Assembly: GCA_025463985.1 (NCBI GenBank)
Contig: JAODBM010000002.1
Span: forward strand, 124,001 to 188,000
Length of the DNA: 64,000 bases
Direction: 5' to 3'
From: Acidimicrobiales bacterium
GTDB lineage: Bacteria > Actinomycetota > Acidimicrobiia > Acidimicrobiales > Iamiaceae
How positions within the stretch are numbered: the stretch's first letter is position 1; every line of letters begins with the position of its first letter. Under the pieces are notes generated by a model that ran no database searches, was not told the origin of the DNA, and worked only from the letters and a program-made list of their open reading frames with translations. Shown piece after piece: positions 10,109-18,699 of the stretch. A program made the position numbers and the translations under genes.

Positions 10109-10347
10109 CCCACTCTCCAGACTGGCGCCGAGGATCGATTCCGGCGAGGACGGCAGGCTATCGCTCGCCCCGCCAGGCACTCGGCGCTCGAGCGCGGAGC
10201 GCCTTCCCCCTGCAACACCTCGATTGCTGTGGGGAAGGCGCCGAATCCATTCCCAGCAGAGTCCCCGGGTTCTCTCAGACGCTCCCATGGATCCGCTCGC
10301 ATCGTGGCATCAAGCACGAAACCCACGAATGCAAGAGAGGAATCACC

Positions 10348-10770
10348 ATGGCCAAGAACATGACGACAGGAAGGCGGGGCAAGCTCACGAAGTGGCTCGC
10401 TGGTGGCGTGGCGGTCATCACGCTCGGGAGCGGTGGCTATGCCATCGCAAACGCCAGCTCCAACAGCAGTGCACCGGCCGCCGCGAGCGCGACCAGCGCG
10501 GCGAAGGTCATCCCGTTCCAGGCCGGCCAACCCGGCGCGTCCAAGGTGGTAGGCCAAGTGCCCGCGAGCTACAAGGCCGGCACCGGCACGATCGTCACCG
10601 GGACGGCCGCGGACAAGGCCAAGGCTGCTGCGCTCGCCGCCTATCCGGGAGGCACCGCCAACCGTGTCGTGCTGCTGAGCGACGGTAGCTACAACGTCCA
10701 CATGATCGGCGTGAACTGGCCACACCACGTCTTCGTGAACAGCGCCTTCACGGTCATCGGCGCGGAATAG
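10348..10770 (+). CDS. Small membrane-anchored or secreted protein, PepSY-like
   Basis: 140 aa; GAGAGGAATCACC precedes the ATG. Residues 17-36 form a hydrophobic segment (WLAGGVAVITLGSGGYAIANA) acting as signal or anchor, followed by an Ala/Ser-rich linker. The C-terminal 80 residues (GTADKAKAAALAAYPGG...VVLLSDGSYNVHMIG) look like one PepSY-type fold, with the helix-then-strands pattern of that family. The end WPHHVFVNSAFTVIGAE is strongly patterned. An extracytoplasmic regulator or inhibitor role is only a family-level guess. Confidence 0.65.
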   Translation: MAKNMTTGRRGKLTKWLAGGVAVITLGSGGYAIANASSNSSAPAAASATSAAKVIPFQAGQPGASKVVGQVPASYKAGTGTIVTGTAADKAKAAALAAYPGGTANRVVLLSDGSYNVHMIGVNWPHHVFVNSAFTVIGAE

Positions 10771-10783
10771 AGGTGCGCCACAT

Positions 10784-11911
10784 CTAGCGCGGCAGCCCGA
10801 GCACGCGCTCGCCGATGATGTTGCGAAGGATCTCGGCCGTGCCGCCCATGATCCGATACGACGGCGCGTAGCAGACCTCTCGCGCGGCCCGGCCGCCGAG
10901 TCCGGAGTCGGGGCCCCAGAGCATCGCGGCCGGGCCGAGCAGTCGGGCAACGACGTTTGCGATCTGGACTTCGAGCTCGGTGCAGAACAGCTTCGTCGCC
11001 GCGCTGAAGCCATGTGGGGCCTGCTGGAGAACCTCACGCAGCACCAGGTTCCGCCCGATCCGGTAGCCGGCTTCGATGTGCGCCAGCTCCTGCCGCACGA
11101 CGGGATCCCGCGTCGTGGCCGGGTCGATCATCGAGCGCACCGCCGTGTAGAGCGCATAGTTCGAGAGGAGGCGGTCGATCCCGCCGCGCTCGTGCTCGAG
11201 CTGGCGCATGAGCTGCCTGAAGCTCGAGTTCTCCTTGCCGACGAGGTTCGATCCGGGCACCCGGACGTCGGTGAAGTTGACCTCGCAGAAGTGCTCGCTC
11301 GCCGTCATGTCCTTGATCGGGTGGACGCTGATGCCGGGCGAGCGCATGTCGATCACGAGGTCGGAGAGACCCGCGTGCTTGGCGGCCGAGCTGTCCGTGC
11401 GTACGACGCAATAGCACCAATCCGCGTGCGCAGCGCCGCTCGTCCACACCTTGTTGCCGTTCACGATCCAGTCGTCGCCGTCCCGATCTGCCCGAGTCCG
11501 CGCCGAGCCCACATCGCTGCCGGCATCCGGTTCGCTCATGCCGATGCACCACATGGACGTGCCGGCCACGATGCCCGGAAGCCAGCGCTTCCGCTGCGCC
11601 GGCGTGCCGAACTGAAGCAGCGACGGTCCCATCTGCCGGTCGGCGAAGTAGCCCGCGCAGATCGGCGCGCCATGCCGGATCAGCTGCTCGTAGACGACGA
11701 ACCGTTCGAGGGCAGTGCGGCCGTGCCCGCCATCCTCGATCGGCCAGGTCATGCCGATCCAGCCTCGCTTGCCGAGCTGCTCGGTGAACGAGCGATCGAA
11801 GCCGATGAGCCACGATGCCTCGGGGAACGGTAACGACAGCGCTGCGGCGCGTGCGACGTCCTCAGCTTCCGCGGCGAGCTCTCGCAATGGCCGACTCAGC
11901 GCAAAGTCCAT
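10784..11911 (-). CDS. Acyl-CoA dehydrogenase family protein
   Basis: 375 aa from ATG 11911; the 210 residues added by the track read through an antisense frame. FAD-dependent alpha,beta-oxidation of an acyl-CoA is the family reaction. It shows GWIGMTWPIEDGG, the substrate/FAD motif [29 protein letters not shown], and the C-terminal IMGGTAEILRNIIGERVLGLP. The usual catalytic Glu of the YEGT motif is Gly here, as in many actinobacterial FadE proteins that work as heteromers. No partner subunit is adjacent, so its activity may depend on another locus. It faces a truncated TetR gene. Confidence 0.85.
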   Translation of the reverse strand: MDFALSRPLRELAAEAEDVARAAALSLPFPEASWLIGFDRSFTEQLGKRGWIGMTWPIEDGGHGRTALERFVVYEQLIRHGAPICAGYFADRQMGPSLLQFGTPAQRKRWLPGIVAGTSMWCIGMSEPDAGSDVGSARTRADRDGDDWIVNGNKVWTSGAAHADWCYCVVRTDSSAAKHAGLSDLVIDMRSPGISVHPIKDMTASEHFCEVNFTDVRVPGSNLVGKENSSFRQLMRQLEHERGGIDRLLSNYALYTAVRSMIDPATTRDPVVRQELAHIEAGYRIGRNLVLREVLQQAPHGFSAATKLFCTELEVQIANVVARLLGPAAMLWGPDSGLGGRAAREVCYAPSYRIMGGTAEILRNIIGERVLGLPR

Positions 11912-12419
11912 TCGTCGCAATGTAGGCGCAGGTGCGGTTGCGGAGATCGCCGCGCGCGCCGGGCTCACGGAGCGAACGTTCTTCCGGTACTTCGCTGACA
12001 AGCGCGAGGTGCTGTTCTCGGGCTCGGGCGCGCTGCAGGAGGTCCTCGTGAACGCTGTCGCCGGCGCGCCCGACGCCGCCGCACCGATCGACGCGGTCGC
12101 CGCCGCCCTCGAAGCCGCCGGCGCCGTGCTCCAGCAGCGCCGCCCGTTCGCCCTGAAGCGCCAAGCGGTCATCGCGGCGAGCACCGAGCTGCGAGAACGA
12201 GAGCTGATCAAGCTCGCGTCGCTGGCCTCGGCGCTCGCCGACGCGTTGCACCGGCGCGGCGCCACCGGTCCGGCCGCGACGCTGACCGCCGAGGCCGGCA
12301 TCGCCGTCTTCAGAGTGGCGTTCGAACGCTGGGTGACCGAGCGCGACGAGCGCGACCTGCCGCAGCTCATCCGGGACTCACTGGCCGACCTGAAAGCGAT
12401 GACCGCCGGCAGCCGATGA
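11912..12419 (+). pseudogene. TetR-family regulator, 5'-truncated
   Basis: From about 11937 the frame reads VAEIAARAGLTERTFFRYFADKREVLF, the recognition-helix half of a TetR HTH, followed by a normal-looking ligand domain to 12419. Homologues carry about 25-30 residues before this point (helix 1, ...RRILDAALELFAERGF...). Here only 24 nt separate it from the start of the divergent ACAD, and no ATG, GTG or TTG lies in frame there. Upstream frame is antisense to the ACAD N-terminus. The first helix therefore seems deleted, and the gene is probably dead. A start inside the ACAD antisense region (for example ATG 11805) would give a protein without helix 1. Confidence 0.6.
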
Positions 12420-12513
12420 CCGGCAGCGGTTCCTCGCCGACCGGCAGCGAGCGCTCGTCCGCCCCGACCGTGTCGCAGTGAGGATCGGGCGCACGCGCCG
12501 AGCCCGCGCGTGA

Positions 12514-12537
12514 CCCCGGCAGGACCAGCTGCCGGGG
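12514..12537. terminator. Hairpin between convergent genes
   Basis: CCCCGGCA (12514-12521) pairs perfectly with TGCCGGGG (12530-12537) around an 8-nt loop. It lies between the ends of the TetR remnant and the ABC transporter operon. There is no U-run, so if it terminates it does so as a GC-rich hairpin. Confidence 0.45.
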
Positions 12538-12560
12538 CCACGGGCGGGGGGCTGGAGGGC

Positions 12561-13601
12561 CTAGTGGACGTCCTTGACCGCCTGCTGGACGAACGCGGTC
12601 GTGAAGGTCGCGTTCAGGTCCGCGGTCTTGCCCTTCATCGACGGGTTGAACTGGCTCAGGACGTCGTAGACGGTCTTCGGACCATCAGCCGGCATCACGC
12701 CGTCAGGGGAGTAGATGGCCTTCTCGGCGTCGAGCGCCTTGACGTAGGCGGCCTTGCCGACGCCGGTGTAGTAGTCGGGCGGCATCTGGTCGGCGATCTG
12801 GGCCGCGGTGTGGTTCTGGATGAAGTGGAGCGTGTCGACCAGCGCGTTGACGAGGCGCTGCACGGTGTCGCGGTTGTTGTTCACCCAGTCGGTCTGCATG
12901 TAGACCGACGTCGAGGGATACGTGCCGCCGAGCACCTGCCGCGTGCCCTCCATCGACCGCATGTCCGTGAGCACGTAGCCGAGGTGCTTCTGCAGCACGG
13001 CGGTGATCGTGGGCTCGGTCGTCATGCCGCAGTCGATCGCCTTGTGCTGCATCGCTGCGATGAACGTGTTGCCGGCCTGGACGGCGATGGGGGTTACCTT
13101 GTCGACCGCCACGCCGGCATGCACGGCGAGCGCCTTGGTCAGGAAGTTGGTCGACGATCCCAGCCCGGTCACGCCGAGCTTCCGGCCGCTCCAGTCGGAT
13201 GCGGAGCGGATCTCGCCCTTGAGGTCGGTGCGGCACAGCTCGACCTCGCCGGGCGCCCGCAGCAGCTGGATCACCGACTGGGTCTGCTTGCCCTTCGTCT
13301 GGAGGTCGATGGTGTGGTCGTAGAAGCCACCGACGCCGTTGACCTGGCCGGCGAGCATCGCGGTCTCGGCGTCCACGCCGGCCGGTTCGTCGTTCAGCGT
13401 CACCCCGATGCCGTACTTGTCGTAGTAGCCGAGCTGCTTGGCCAGCGTGAACGGGAGATAGATCTGCTTGTTCAACCCGCCCACCATGAGGCTCACCTTG
13501 GGCTTGCCCGAGCTGGTGGTGGACGCCTTGGTGCTGCCGCAGGCGGCGAGCATCGTGACGGTGAGGAAGGCGAGCGCGAGCGCGCCGAGCTTGCGGTTCA
13601 T
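12561..13601 (-). CDS. ABC transporter substrate-binding lipoprotein, NMT1/SsuA-TauA type
   Basis: 346 aa from ATG 13601 with AAGGAGTTGCC upstream. Signal peptide with lipobox MLAAC. The mature protein shows the NMT1/THI5-like periplasmic-binding pattern: VGGLNKQIYLPFTLAKQLGYYDKYGI, DHTIDLQTKGK, KLGVTGLGSSTNFL and MTTEPTI. Such proteins bind small organic molecules (sulfonates, taurine, thiamine precursors, aromatic acids). The ligand cannot be read here. It is the last gene of a three-gene importer operon (ATPase, permease, binding protein) next to a CitA/CitB-type two-component system, hinting at an organic acid. Confidence 0.88.
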   Translation of the reverse strand: MNRKLGALALAFLTVTMLAACGSTKASTTSSGKPKVSLMVGGLNKQIYLPFTLAKQLGYYDKYGIGVTLNDEPAGVDAETAMLAGQVNGVGGFYDHTIDLQTKGKQTQSVIQLLRAPGEVELCRTDLKGEIRSASDWSGRKLGVTGLGSSTNFLTKALAVHAGVAVDKVTPIAVQAGNTFIAAMQHKAIDCGMTTEPTITAVLQKHLGYVLTDMRSMEGTRQVLGGTYPSTSVYMQTDWVNNNRDTVQRLVNALVDTLHFIQNHTAAQIADQMPPDYYTGVGKAAYVKALDAEKAIYSPDGVMPADGPKTVYDVLSQFNPSMKGKTADLNATFTTAFVQQAVKDVH

Positions 13602-13645
13602 GGCAACTCCTTGTCGTGGATGCGGTTCCGGGAGGCCCGGTGTCC

Positions 13646-14542
13646 TCAGAGGTCGGCGCCGGAGAGCTGCGGCGGCCGCCAAGAGAGGAGGCGACGCTCG
13701 AGGAGGCTGATCGCTCCCTCGGCGAGGAGTGCGACGACGGCGATGATCACCATCGCGGCGAGGACCCCGTTCGGGTTGAACGTGCCCTGCGAGTGGCTGA
13801 TCAACAGGCCGAGGCCCTGCTGCGCACCCAGGAACTCCCCGACGATCGCCCCGATGAGGGCGAACCCGAAGCTGACGTGGAGGCTGGCGATGATCCACGT
13901 CAGCGCAGAGGGCAGGACGACCTGCATGGTGACGTGCCGCCGCTTCGCACCGAGGATGCGCGCGTTGGCGACGAGGTTGCGATCGACCTCTCGCGTGCCT
14001 TGGAAGGCGTTGAAGAAGACAGCGAAGAACACGAGCACCACCGCGAGCGCGACCTTCGAGGACGGCCCGAGGCCGAACCACAGGATGAAGATCGAGCCGA
14101 GCACGATCCGCGGGATCGAGTTGAGGACCTTGATGAACGGCCCGAAGACCTCCGCGAGCAGGCGGACCCGGCCGAGCGTGATGCCGGCGACGATGCCGGC
14201 CACGACGCCGATGGCGAACCCGGTGAGCGCCTCCTGCAGCGTCACCCGGACCTGGGTCCACAGCGGCCCGACCTCGGTGCCGTGCTGCGCCCACGTCTTC
14301 AGCTGCGACGCGACGCCCGAGGGCTGGCCGACGAAGAACGCGTCGATGTGGCCGGTGCGGACGCCGAGCTCCCACCCGCCGAGGGTCACGCCGAGGACCA
14401 GGAGGCGGATGACGTTCACGAGGAGTCGACGGCGGCGCTGCCGGCGCACGGCGACGGGGTCGACGACCACGACGGGCGGACGCGTCAGCGCCACGGCGGG
14501 GTCGGGCTCGACGGTGAATGGATGCACGGCGGCACTGCTCAT
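13646..14542 (-). CDS. ABC transporter permease, SsuC/TauC type
   Basis: 298 aa from ATG 14542, which shares one base with the TGA of the ATPase gene (TGATG). The N-terminal tail is cytoplasmic; about six membrane segments follow, starting at VIRLLVLGVTLGGWELGV. The EAA-loop is in NLVANARILGAKRRHVTMQVVLPSALTWI, the coupling motif of BPD-type permeases. LNSIPRIVLGSIFILWFGLGPSSKVALAV is characteristic of the nitrate/sulfonate/taurine subfamily. It forms the membrane channel with the neighbouring ATPase and binding protein. Confidence 0.9.
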   Translation of the reverse strand: MSSAAVHPFTVEPDPAVALTRPPVVVVDPVAVRRQRRRRLLVNVIRLLVLGVTLGGWELGVRTGHIDAFFVGQPSGVASQLKTWAQHGTEVGPLWTQVRVTLQEALTGFAIGVVAGIVAGITLGRVRLLAEVFGPFIKVLNSIPRIVLGSIFILWFGLGPSSKVALAVVLVFFAVFFNAFQGTREVDRNLVANARILGAKRRHVTMQVVLPSALTWIIASLHVSFGFALIGAIVGEFLGAQQGLGLLISHSQGTFNPNGVLAAMVIIAVVALLAEGAISLLERRLLSWRPPQLSGADL

Positions 14543-15345
14543 CACACGACCTCCAGCGCGGTCATCGAACGGGTGTAGGTGAGCTCTACCTCGCTGCGCA
14601 GCGACTGCCAGATCTCGTGGTAGAGCTCGACGAACTGGGGGGTGAAGCGGATCTCCTGCACCGAGCGGGGCCGCGGCAGGTCGATCGTGAAGATGTCCTT
14701 CACCGTCGCGGGACCCGCCGTCATCACCACCACCCGGTCCGCCAGGGCGATCGCCTCTTCGAGGTCGTGGGTGACGAACAGCACCGTCGGCTTGGTCAGG
14801 TCCCAGAGGCGCAGCAGCTCGTTGCTCATGATCGACCGCGTCTGGACGTCGAGCGCGCTGAATGGCTCGTCCATGAGCAGCACGCGGGGCTCGTTGATGA
14901 GGCTCTGCGCGAGCGCGACGCGCTTGCGCATCCCACCCGACAGCTGATGTGGATGGCGGTCCTCGAAGCCGGCGAGCCCGACGCGCAGGAGCCAATCACG
15001 CGCCTGCTGGACGGCCTCGCGCTTCGATGCCCCCCGCCACCTCGGCCCGGCGCTCACGTTGTCGAGCACCGTCTTCCACGGCAGCACGGCGTCGTTCTGG
15101 AAGACGAAGCCGACCTCCGAGCTGATGCCGTCGACCGGCTGGCCGCCGACGCGCACGTGTCCGACGCTCGGACGCTCGAGCCCCGAGACGAGCGAGAGCG
15201 TCGTCGACTTCCCACAACCGGTCGGACCCACGATGGCGCAGAACTCGCTCGCAGGAACCGAGAGGTTGAGGTCGTGCAGCGCCGTATAGGTGCCATGTGG
15301 CGTGCGGAACGCCTTGGTGACCCCATCAAGATCGATCGCGTCCAT
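14542..15345 (-). CDS. ABC transporter ATP-binding protein, SsuB/TauB type
   Basis: 267 aa from ATG 15345, after AAGGGGGAAGCAC; the 60-residue extension in the track is rejected. Walker A is GPTGCGKSTT, the Q-loop VFQNDAVLPWKT, the signature LSGGMRKRVALAQSL and Walker B VLLMDEPFSALD, with the switch His in FVTHDLEEA. All motifs are intact. First gene of the operon; its promoter lies in the 164-bp gap shared with the divergent histidine kinase gene, consistent with control by that two-component system. Confidence 0.92.
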   Translation of the reverse strand: MDAIDLDGVTKAFRTPHGTYTALHDLNLSVPASEFCAIVGPTGCGKSTTLSLVSGLERPSVGHVRVGGQPVDGISSEVGFVFQNDAVLPWKTVLDNVSAGPRWRGASKREAVQQARDWLLRVGLAGFEDRHPHQLSGGMRKRVALAQSLINEPRVLLMDEPFSALDVQTRSIMSNELLRLWDLTKPTVLFVTHDLEEAIALADRVVVMTAGPATVKDIFTIDLPRPRSVQEIRFTPQFVELYHEIWQSLRSEVELTYTRSMTALEVV

Positions 15346-15509
15346 GTGCTTCCCCCTTCGCGATGTGACAGCGGTCTGACGGTCGCATTGCGAGGGGTCG
15401 GCGAGAAGCGTTGTGCGCGAAGACCCGACTAAGCCCGCGTTTCTCGCCGTTCTGCTCGTTCTCCTCACGAGCCCTGTCCAGCGCGGCTCCAGAAGACGAC
15501 ACTGGAGGT

Positions 15510-17114
15510 GTGACACGTCGCACACGTCGGCTGTCCGCGCAGATCCTTGCGGGCCAAGTCATCGTTCTCGTCGTCGCCGGGCTGGCGGGCCTCGCGCTGT
15601 ACGTGCGGCACACCCGTGACGACCTCGACCGCCAGTTCGAGCAACGGGCATTGACCGTGGCCCAGGCCGCCGCGGCCGACCCCGACATCCGTGCGGCGAT
15701 GGTGTCCGGAGACCGCGATGCCACCGTTGCCCGCATCGCCGAGGACCTCCGCAAGGCCACGGCCGCCTCGTACGTCGTGGTGATCGACGCCGCCGGTGGC
15801 CGCCACTCGCACCCGAACCCGACGCTCATCGGCAAGCGGATCGAGGAGCCGGTCGTCGCGCTCGACGGTCGGACCCACGTCGGCATCGATCATGGGCACC
15901 TCGGCCGGTCGGCGAACGGCAAAGCACCGCTCCGGGCGCCCGATGGCCGCATCATCGGGGAGGTGTCCGCCGGCATCCTCGAGACGCAGATCTCCTCGGA
16001 GCTGTGGCGCCAGGTGCCCACGTTGGTCCTGTCCACGATCGTGGCCCTGGCCGCGGGCGTGGCCATCTCGCTGCTGCTGGCGCGACGCCTCAAGCGCCGC
16101 ACGTTCGGGCTCGAGCTCGACGAGATCGCCGAGCTCCTGCAGGAGCGCGAGGCGATGCTGCACGGCATCCGAGAAGGCGTCGTCATCCTCGATCCTGCCG
16201 GACGCGTGTCGCTCGTCAACGACGAGGCCTGCCGGTTGCTCGATCTCCACACGACGCAGATCGGCCGCGTGCTGCACACCGACCTCCCGCCGGGCCGGCT
16301 GCGCGATCTCGTGGCCGGGGCCGAGCCCACCGTCGACGAGGTCGTCGTCACCGACGACCGTTGCCTCACGGTGGCGCGGATGCCCGTCTCGCTCGGGGGC
16401 CGGCCGCTGGGTGCCGTGATCACGGTGCGGGACCAGACCGAGCTGGTGAGCCTGCTGCGCGAGCTCGACAGCGTGCGCGCCCTCACCGACGCGCTCCGGG
16501 CGCAGCAGCACGAGCACGCCAACCGCATGCACACGGTCGCCGGCCTGCTCGAGCTCGGCCGCACCGAGGAGGCCGCGACCTACGTCCACGAGATCGCCGG
16601 CACCTCCGCGGCGCGAGCCGAGGTGCTGCAGGAGCGGATCGGTGAGCCGATGGTCGTGGCGCTGCTGCTCGGCAAGTTCCTCGTGGCCGCCGAGGTCGGC
16701 GTCTCGGTCGACATCGAGGCCGACGACTCCGTCGAGAGCATCACCGCCAGCGACATCGCGGTCGACCCGGCGGCGCTCGTGACCATCCTCGGCAACCTCG
16801 TCGACAACGCCATCGACGCCGCCCAGTCGAGTGAGGACAAGACGGTTCGGGTCCGCTTCGGTCGGGCGCCGAACGGGGACGTCACGATCGAGGTGAGCGA
16901 CAGCGGGCCCGGGATCGCAGGTGGCGCCGCGGACGTGTTCGTCGATGGCTTCACCACGAAGCCGCCGCGACCGGACGGCGTCCATCGCGGGCTCGGCCTC
17001 GCGCTGGTCCGGCGCCTCGTCGTCCGGGCCGGCGGCGAGATCGACGTCGAACCCGGTCCGGGCGCGACGTTCGTCGTGCGGCTTCCCGTCAAGGTCGCGG
17101 CGGGCCGCCGATGA
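15510..17114 (+). CDS. Sensor histidine kinase, CitA/DcuS family
   Basis: 534 aa from GTG 15510. TM1 covers about residues 11-30 and TM2 about 168-190, bracketing a 135-residue extracytoplasmic sensor of the PAS-like CitA/DcuS type. A cytoplasmic PAS domain follows (MLHGIREGVVILDPAGRVSLVNDEA). The SpoB-like dimerisation helix has the phosphoacceptor His in QQHEHANRMHTVAGLL. The ATPase has the N box NLVDNAIDA, G1 DSGPGI and G2 GLGLALV. GGAGG lies only 1 nt before GTG 15510, so the true start is uncertain; GTG 15411 is the longer alternative. It overlaps the response regulator by ATGA. Likely ligand: an extracellular organic acid, possibly imported by the divergent ABC system. Confidence 0.9.
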   Translation: MTRRTRRLSAQILAGQVIVLVVAGLAGLALYVRHTRDDLDRQFEQRALTVAQAAAADPDIRAAMVSGDRDATVARIAEDLRKATAASYVVVIDAAGGRHSHPNPTLIGKRIEEPVVALDGRTHVGIDHGHLGRSANGKAPLRAPDGRIIGEVSAGILETQISSELWRQVPTLVLSTIVALAAGVAISLLLARRLKRRTFGLELDEIAELLQEREAMLHGIREGVVILDPAGRVSLVNDEACRLLDLHTTQIGRVLHTDLPPGRLRDLVAGAEPTVDEVVVTDDRCLTVARMPVSLGGRPLGAVITVRDQTELVSLLRELDSVRALTDALRAQQHEHANRMHTVAGLLELGRTEEAATYVHEIAGTSAARAEVLQERIGEPMVVALLLGKFLVAAEVGVSVDIEADDSVESITASDIAVDPAALVTILGNLVDNAIDAAQSSEDKTVRVRFGRAPNGDVTIEVSDSGPGIAGGAADVFVDGFTTKPPRPDGVHRGLGLALVRRLVVRAGGEIDVEPGPGATFVVRLPVKVAAGRR

Positions 17115-17785
17115 TCCGGACGCTCGTGGTCGACGACGACTACCGGGTCGCCGACGTCAACGCCGCCTTCGTGGCCAAGGTGAAGGGCTTCGAGGTCATC
17201 GGGCAGGCGCACACCGCGCGGGCCGCGTACGAGACCGTCGCCGCCGCCGCTCCCCCGGACCTGATCCTGCTCGACCTCTACCTGCCCGATGCGCACGGCC
17301 TCGAGCTGCTGCGCCGGCTGCAACCACCGGATGGGCGACGGCCCGACGTGATCGTGATCACGGCGGCCCGAGACGCCGAGAGCGTCCGAACCGCGCTCCA
17401 GCTCGGTGCGGTCAGCTACCTCGTCAAGCCGTTCGCGTTCGATGCGCTCGCGCGCCGGCTCGAGGCCTACCGGGCGCTGCACGAGCGGCTGGCCTCGCTC
17501 GACGAAGCCTCACAGGACGACGTCGATGCGCTCTACGCGCTGCTGCGCACGTCGCCCGACCCGAAGCTGCCGAAGGGCAACTCGGAGCCGACCATGCGAC
17601 GCATCCTCGAGGTCGTCCGCCAGTCGGACCGCGACCTCGACGCCGTCGAGGTCGCGGAGCGGGCCGGGGTCAGCCGCGCCACGTCGCAGCGCTACCTCGC
17701 CGAGCTCGCCCGGGCCGGGCTGCTCGAGCTGCACCTCCAGTACGGCGCCACCGGGCGCCCATCCCACCGCTACCGCGCCACCTGA
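17111..17785 (+). CDS. Response regulator, CitB/DcuR family
   Basis: 224 aa. The receiver domain has VVDDDYR (acidic pocket Asp8-10), phospho-acceptor Asp in LILLDLYLPD (about residue 56) and Lys in YLVKPF. The C-terminal winged-helix part (NSEPTMRRILEVV...LDAVEVAERAGVSRATSQRYLAELARAGLLEL) is the CitB/DcuR HTH. It is coupled to the kinase by a 4-nt overlap. It probably controls the divergent ABC operon and perhaps the next gene. Confidence 0.92.
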   Translation: MIRTLVVDDDYRVADVNAAFVAKVKGFEVIGQAHTARAAYETVAAAAPPDLILLDLYLPDAHGLELLRRLQPPDGRRPDVIVITAARDAESVRTALQLGAVSYLVKPFAFDALARRLEAYRALHERLASLDEASQDDVDALYALLRTSPDPKLPKGNSEPTMRRILEVVRQSDRDLDAVEVAERAGVSRATSQRYLAELARAGLLELHLQYGATGRPSHRYRAT

Positions 17786-17877
17786 GTGGCCGTGCGGCGG
17801 GAACGAAACCACGCGCACGCGGGAAGGACGCAGCGTCGACGGCGGCGCACGATGTCGGCGATGGAGGCGGTCTGCGC

Positions 17878-18699
17878 ATGATCGGTGTCGCCTCGCTGCT
17901 CATTGCCCTCGCGGTCGGGCTCGTGGTCACGCGGGTCGGCACCGTCGCCCTGCGCAGCACGGGGCTCTCGCAGGCGACCGCCCACTTCCAGGCCCGCTCG
18001 GCGTTCACCGGCGTCGGCTTCACCACGGCGGAGTCCGAGGACATCGTCACCCACCCCGCCCGCCGCAGCATCGTGCTCACGCTGATGCTGCTCTCCAGCG
18101 CCGGGGTCGTCACGACGCTGGGATCGCTCCTGCTGTCGTTCGGCGGCAGCCCGGGGCTCCGCCAGGCGGGGGTGCGCGCGCTGGCCATCGCCGTCGGGGT
18201 GATCGTGCTGTGGCGCGTCTCGGAGAGCGCGTGGGTCGACCGCCACCTCTCCCGGGTGATCGAGCGCGTCCTGGCCCGGTTCACCGACCTCGACGCCCGC
18301 GACTACGTGCGCCTGCTCGACATCGCCGGCCCGTACTCGATCTCGGAGATCCGCGTGGACCCGGGTGACTGGCTCGAGGGTCGGTCGATCGAGGACCTGG
18401 CCCTGGGCCGCGAGGGCGTCGTGGTCCTCGGCGTCCACCACGGCGACGGGACGTACGAGGGCGTCCCGACCGCCTCGCTGACCCTGCGGGCTGGCGACAC
18501 GCTCGTCGCCTACGGCGTGTCGTCCAGCCTGGAGGAGTTGGAGCAGCGCCGGTCGGGTCGACCGGGCGACGAGGCGCACGAACGGGCGACGACGACCCAC
18601 CGCGCGTCCCTCAGGGACGCGGCGTCGCGGGCCGCCCACCCCATCGCGGCCGGCCCCGGCCGCACGAGGCGCGGCGCCGCCGTCCGCCGCGAGGGCTAG
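17878..18699 (+). CDS. Membrane protein with C-terminal RCK_C/TrkA-C domain
   Basis: 273 aa from ATG 17878, with GGAGG about 9 nt upstream. Membrane segments: residues 3-22 (VASLLIALAVGLVVTRVGTV), about 60-83 and 98-115. Residues about 150-220 are an RCK_C domain (DPGDWLEGRSIEDLALGREGVVVLGVHH ... LTLRAGDTLVAYG), which senses ligands or cyclic dinucleotides in ion channels and transporters. The C-terminal 50 residues are Arg/His-rich and look disordered. The hydrophobic part is too short for a known channel, so it may be a regulatory subunit. It ends in a CTAG shared with the convergent hotdog gene. Confidence 0.75.
   Translation: MIGVASLLIALAVGLVVTRVGTVALRSTGLSQATAHFQARSAFTGVGFTTAESEDIVTHPARRSIVLTLMLLSSAGVVTTLGSLLLSFGGSPGLRQAGVRALAIAVGVIVLWRVSESAWVDRHLSRVIERVLARFTDLDARDYVRLLDIAGPYSISEIRVDPGDWLEGRSIEDLALGREGVVVLGVHHGDGTYEGVPTASLTLRAGDTLVAYGVSSSLEELEQRRSGRPGDEAHERATTTHRASLRDAASRAAHPIAAGPGRTRRGAAVRREG

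Noticed and set aside
12510-14582. 690-aa plus-strand ORF
   Set aside because: Antisense shadow of the ABC binding protein and permease genes, typical of GC-skewed codon usage.
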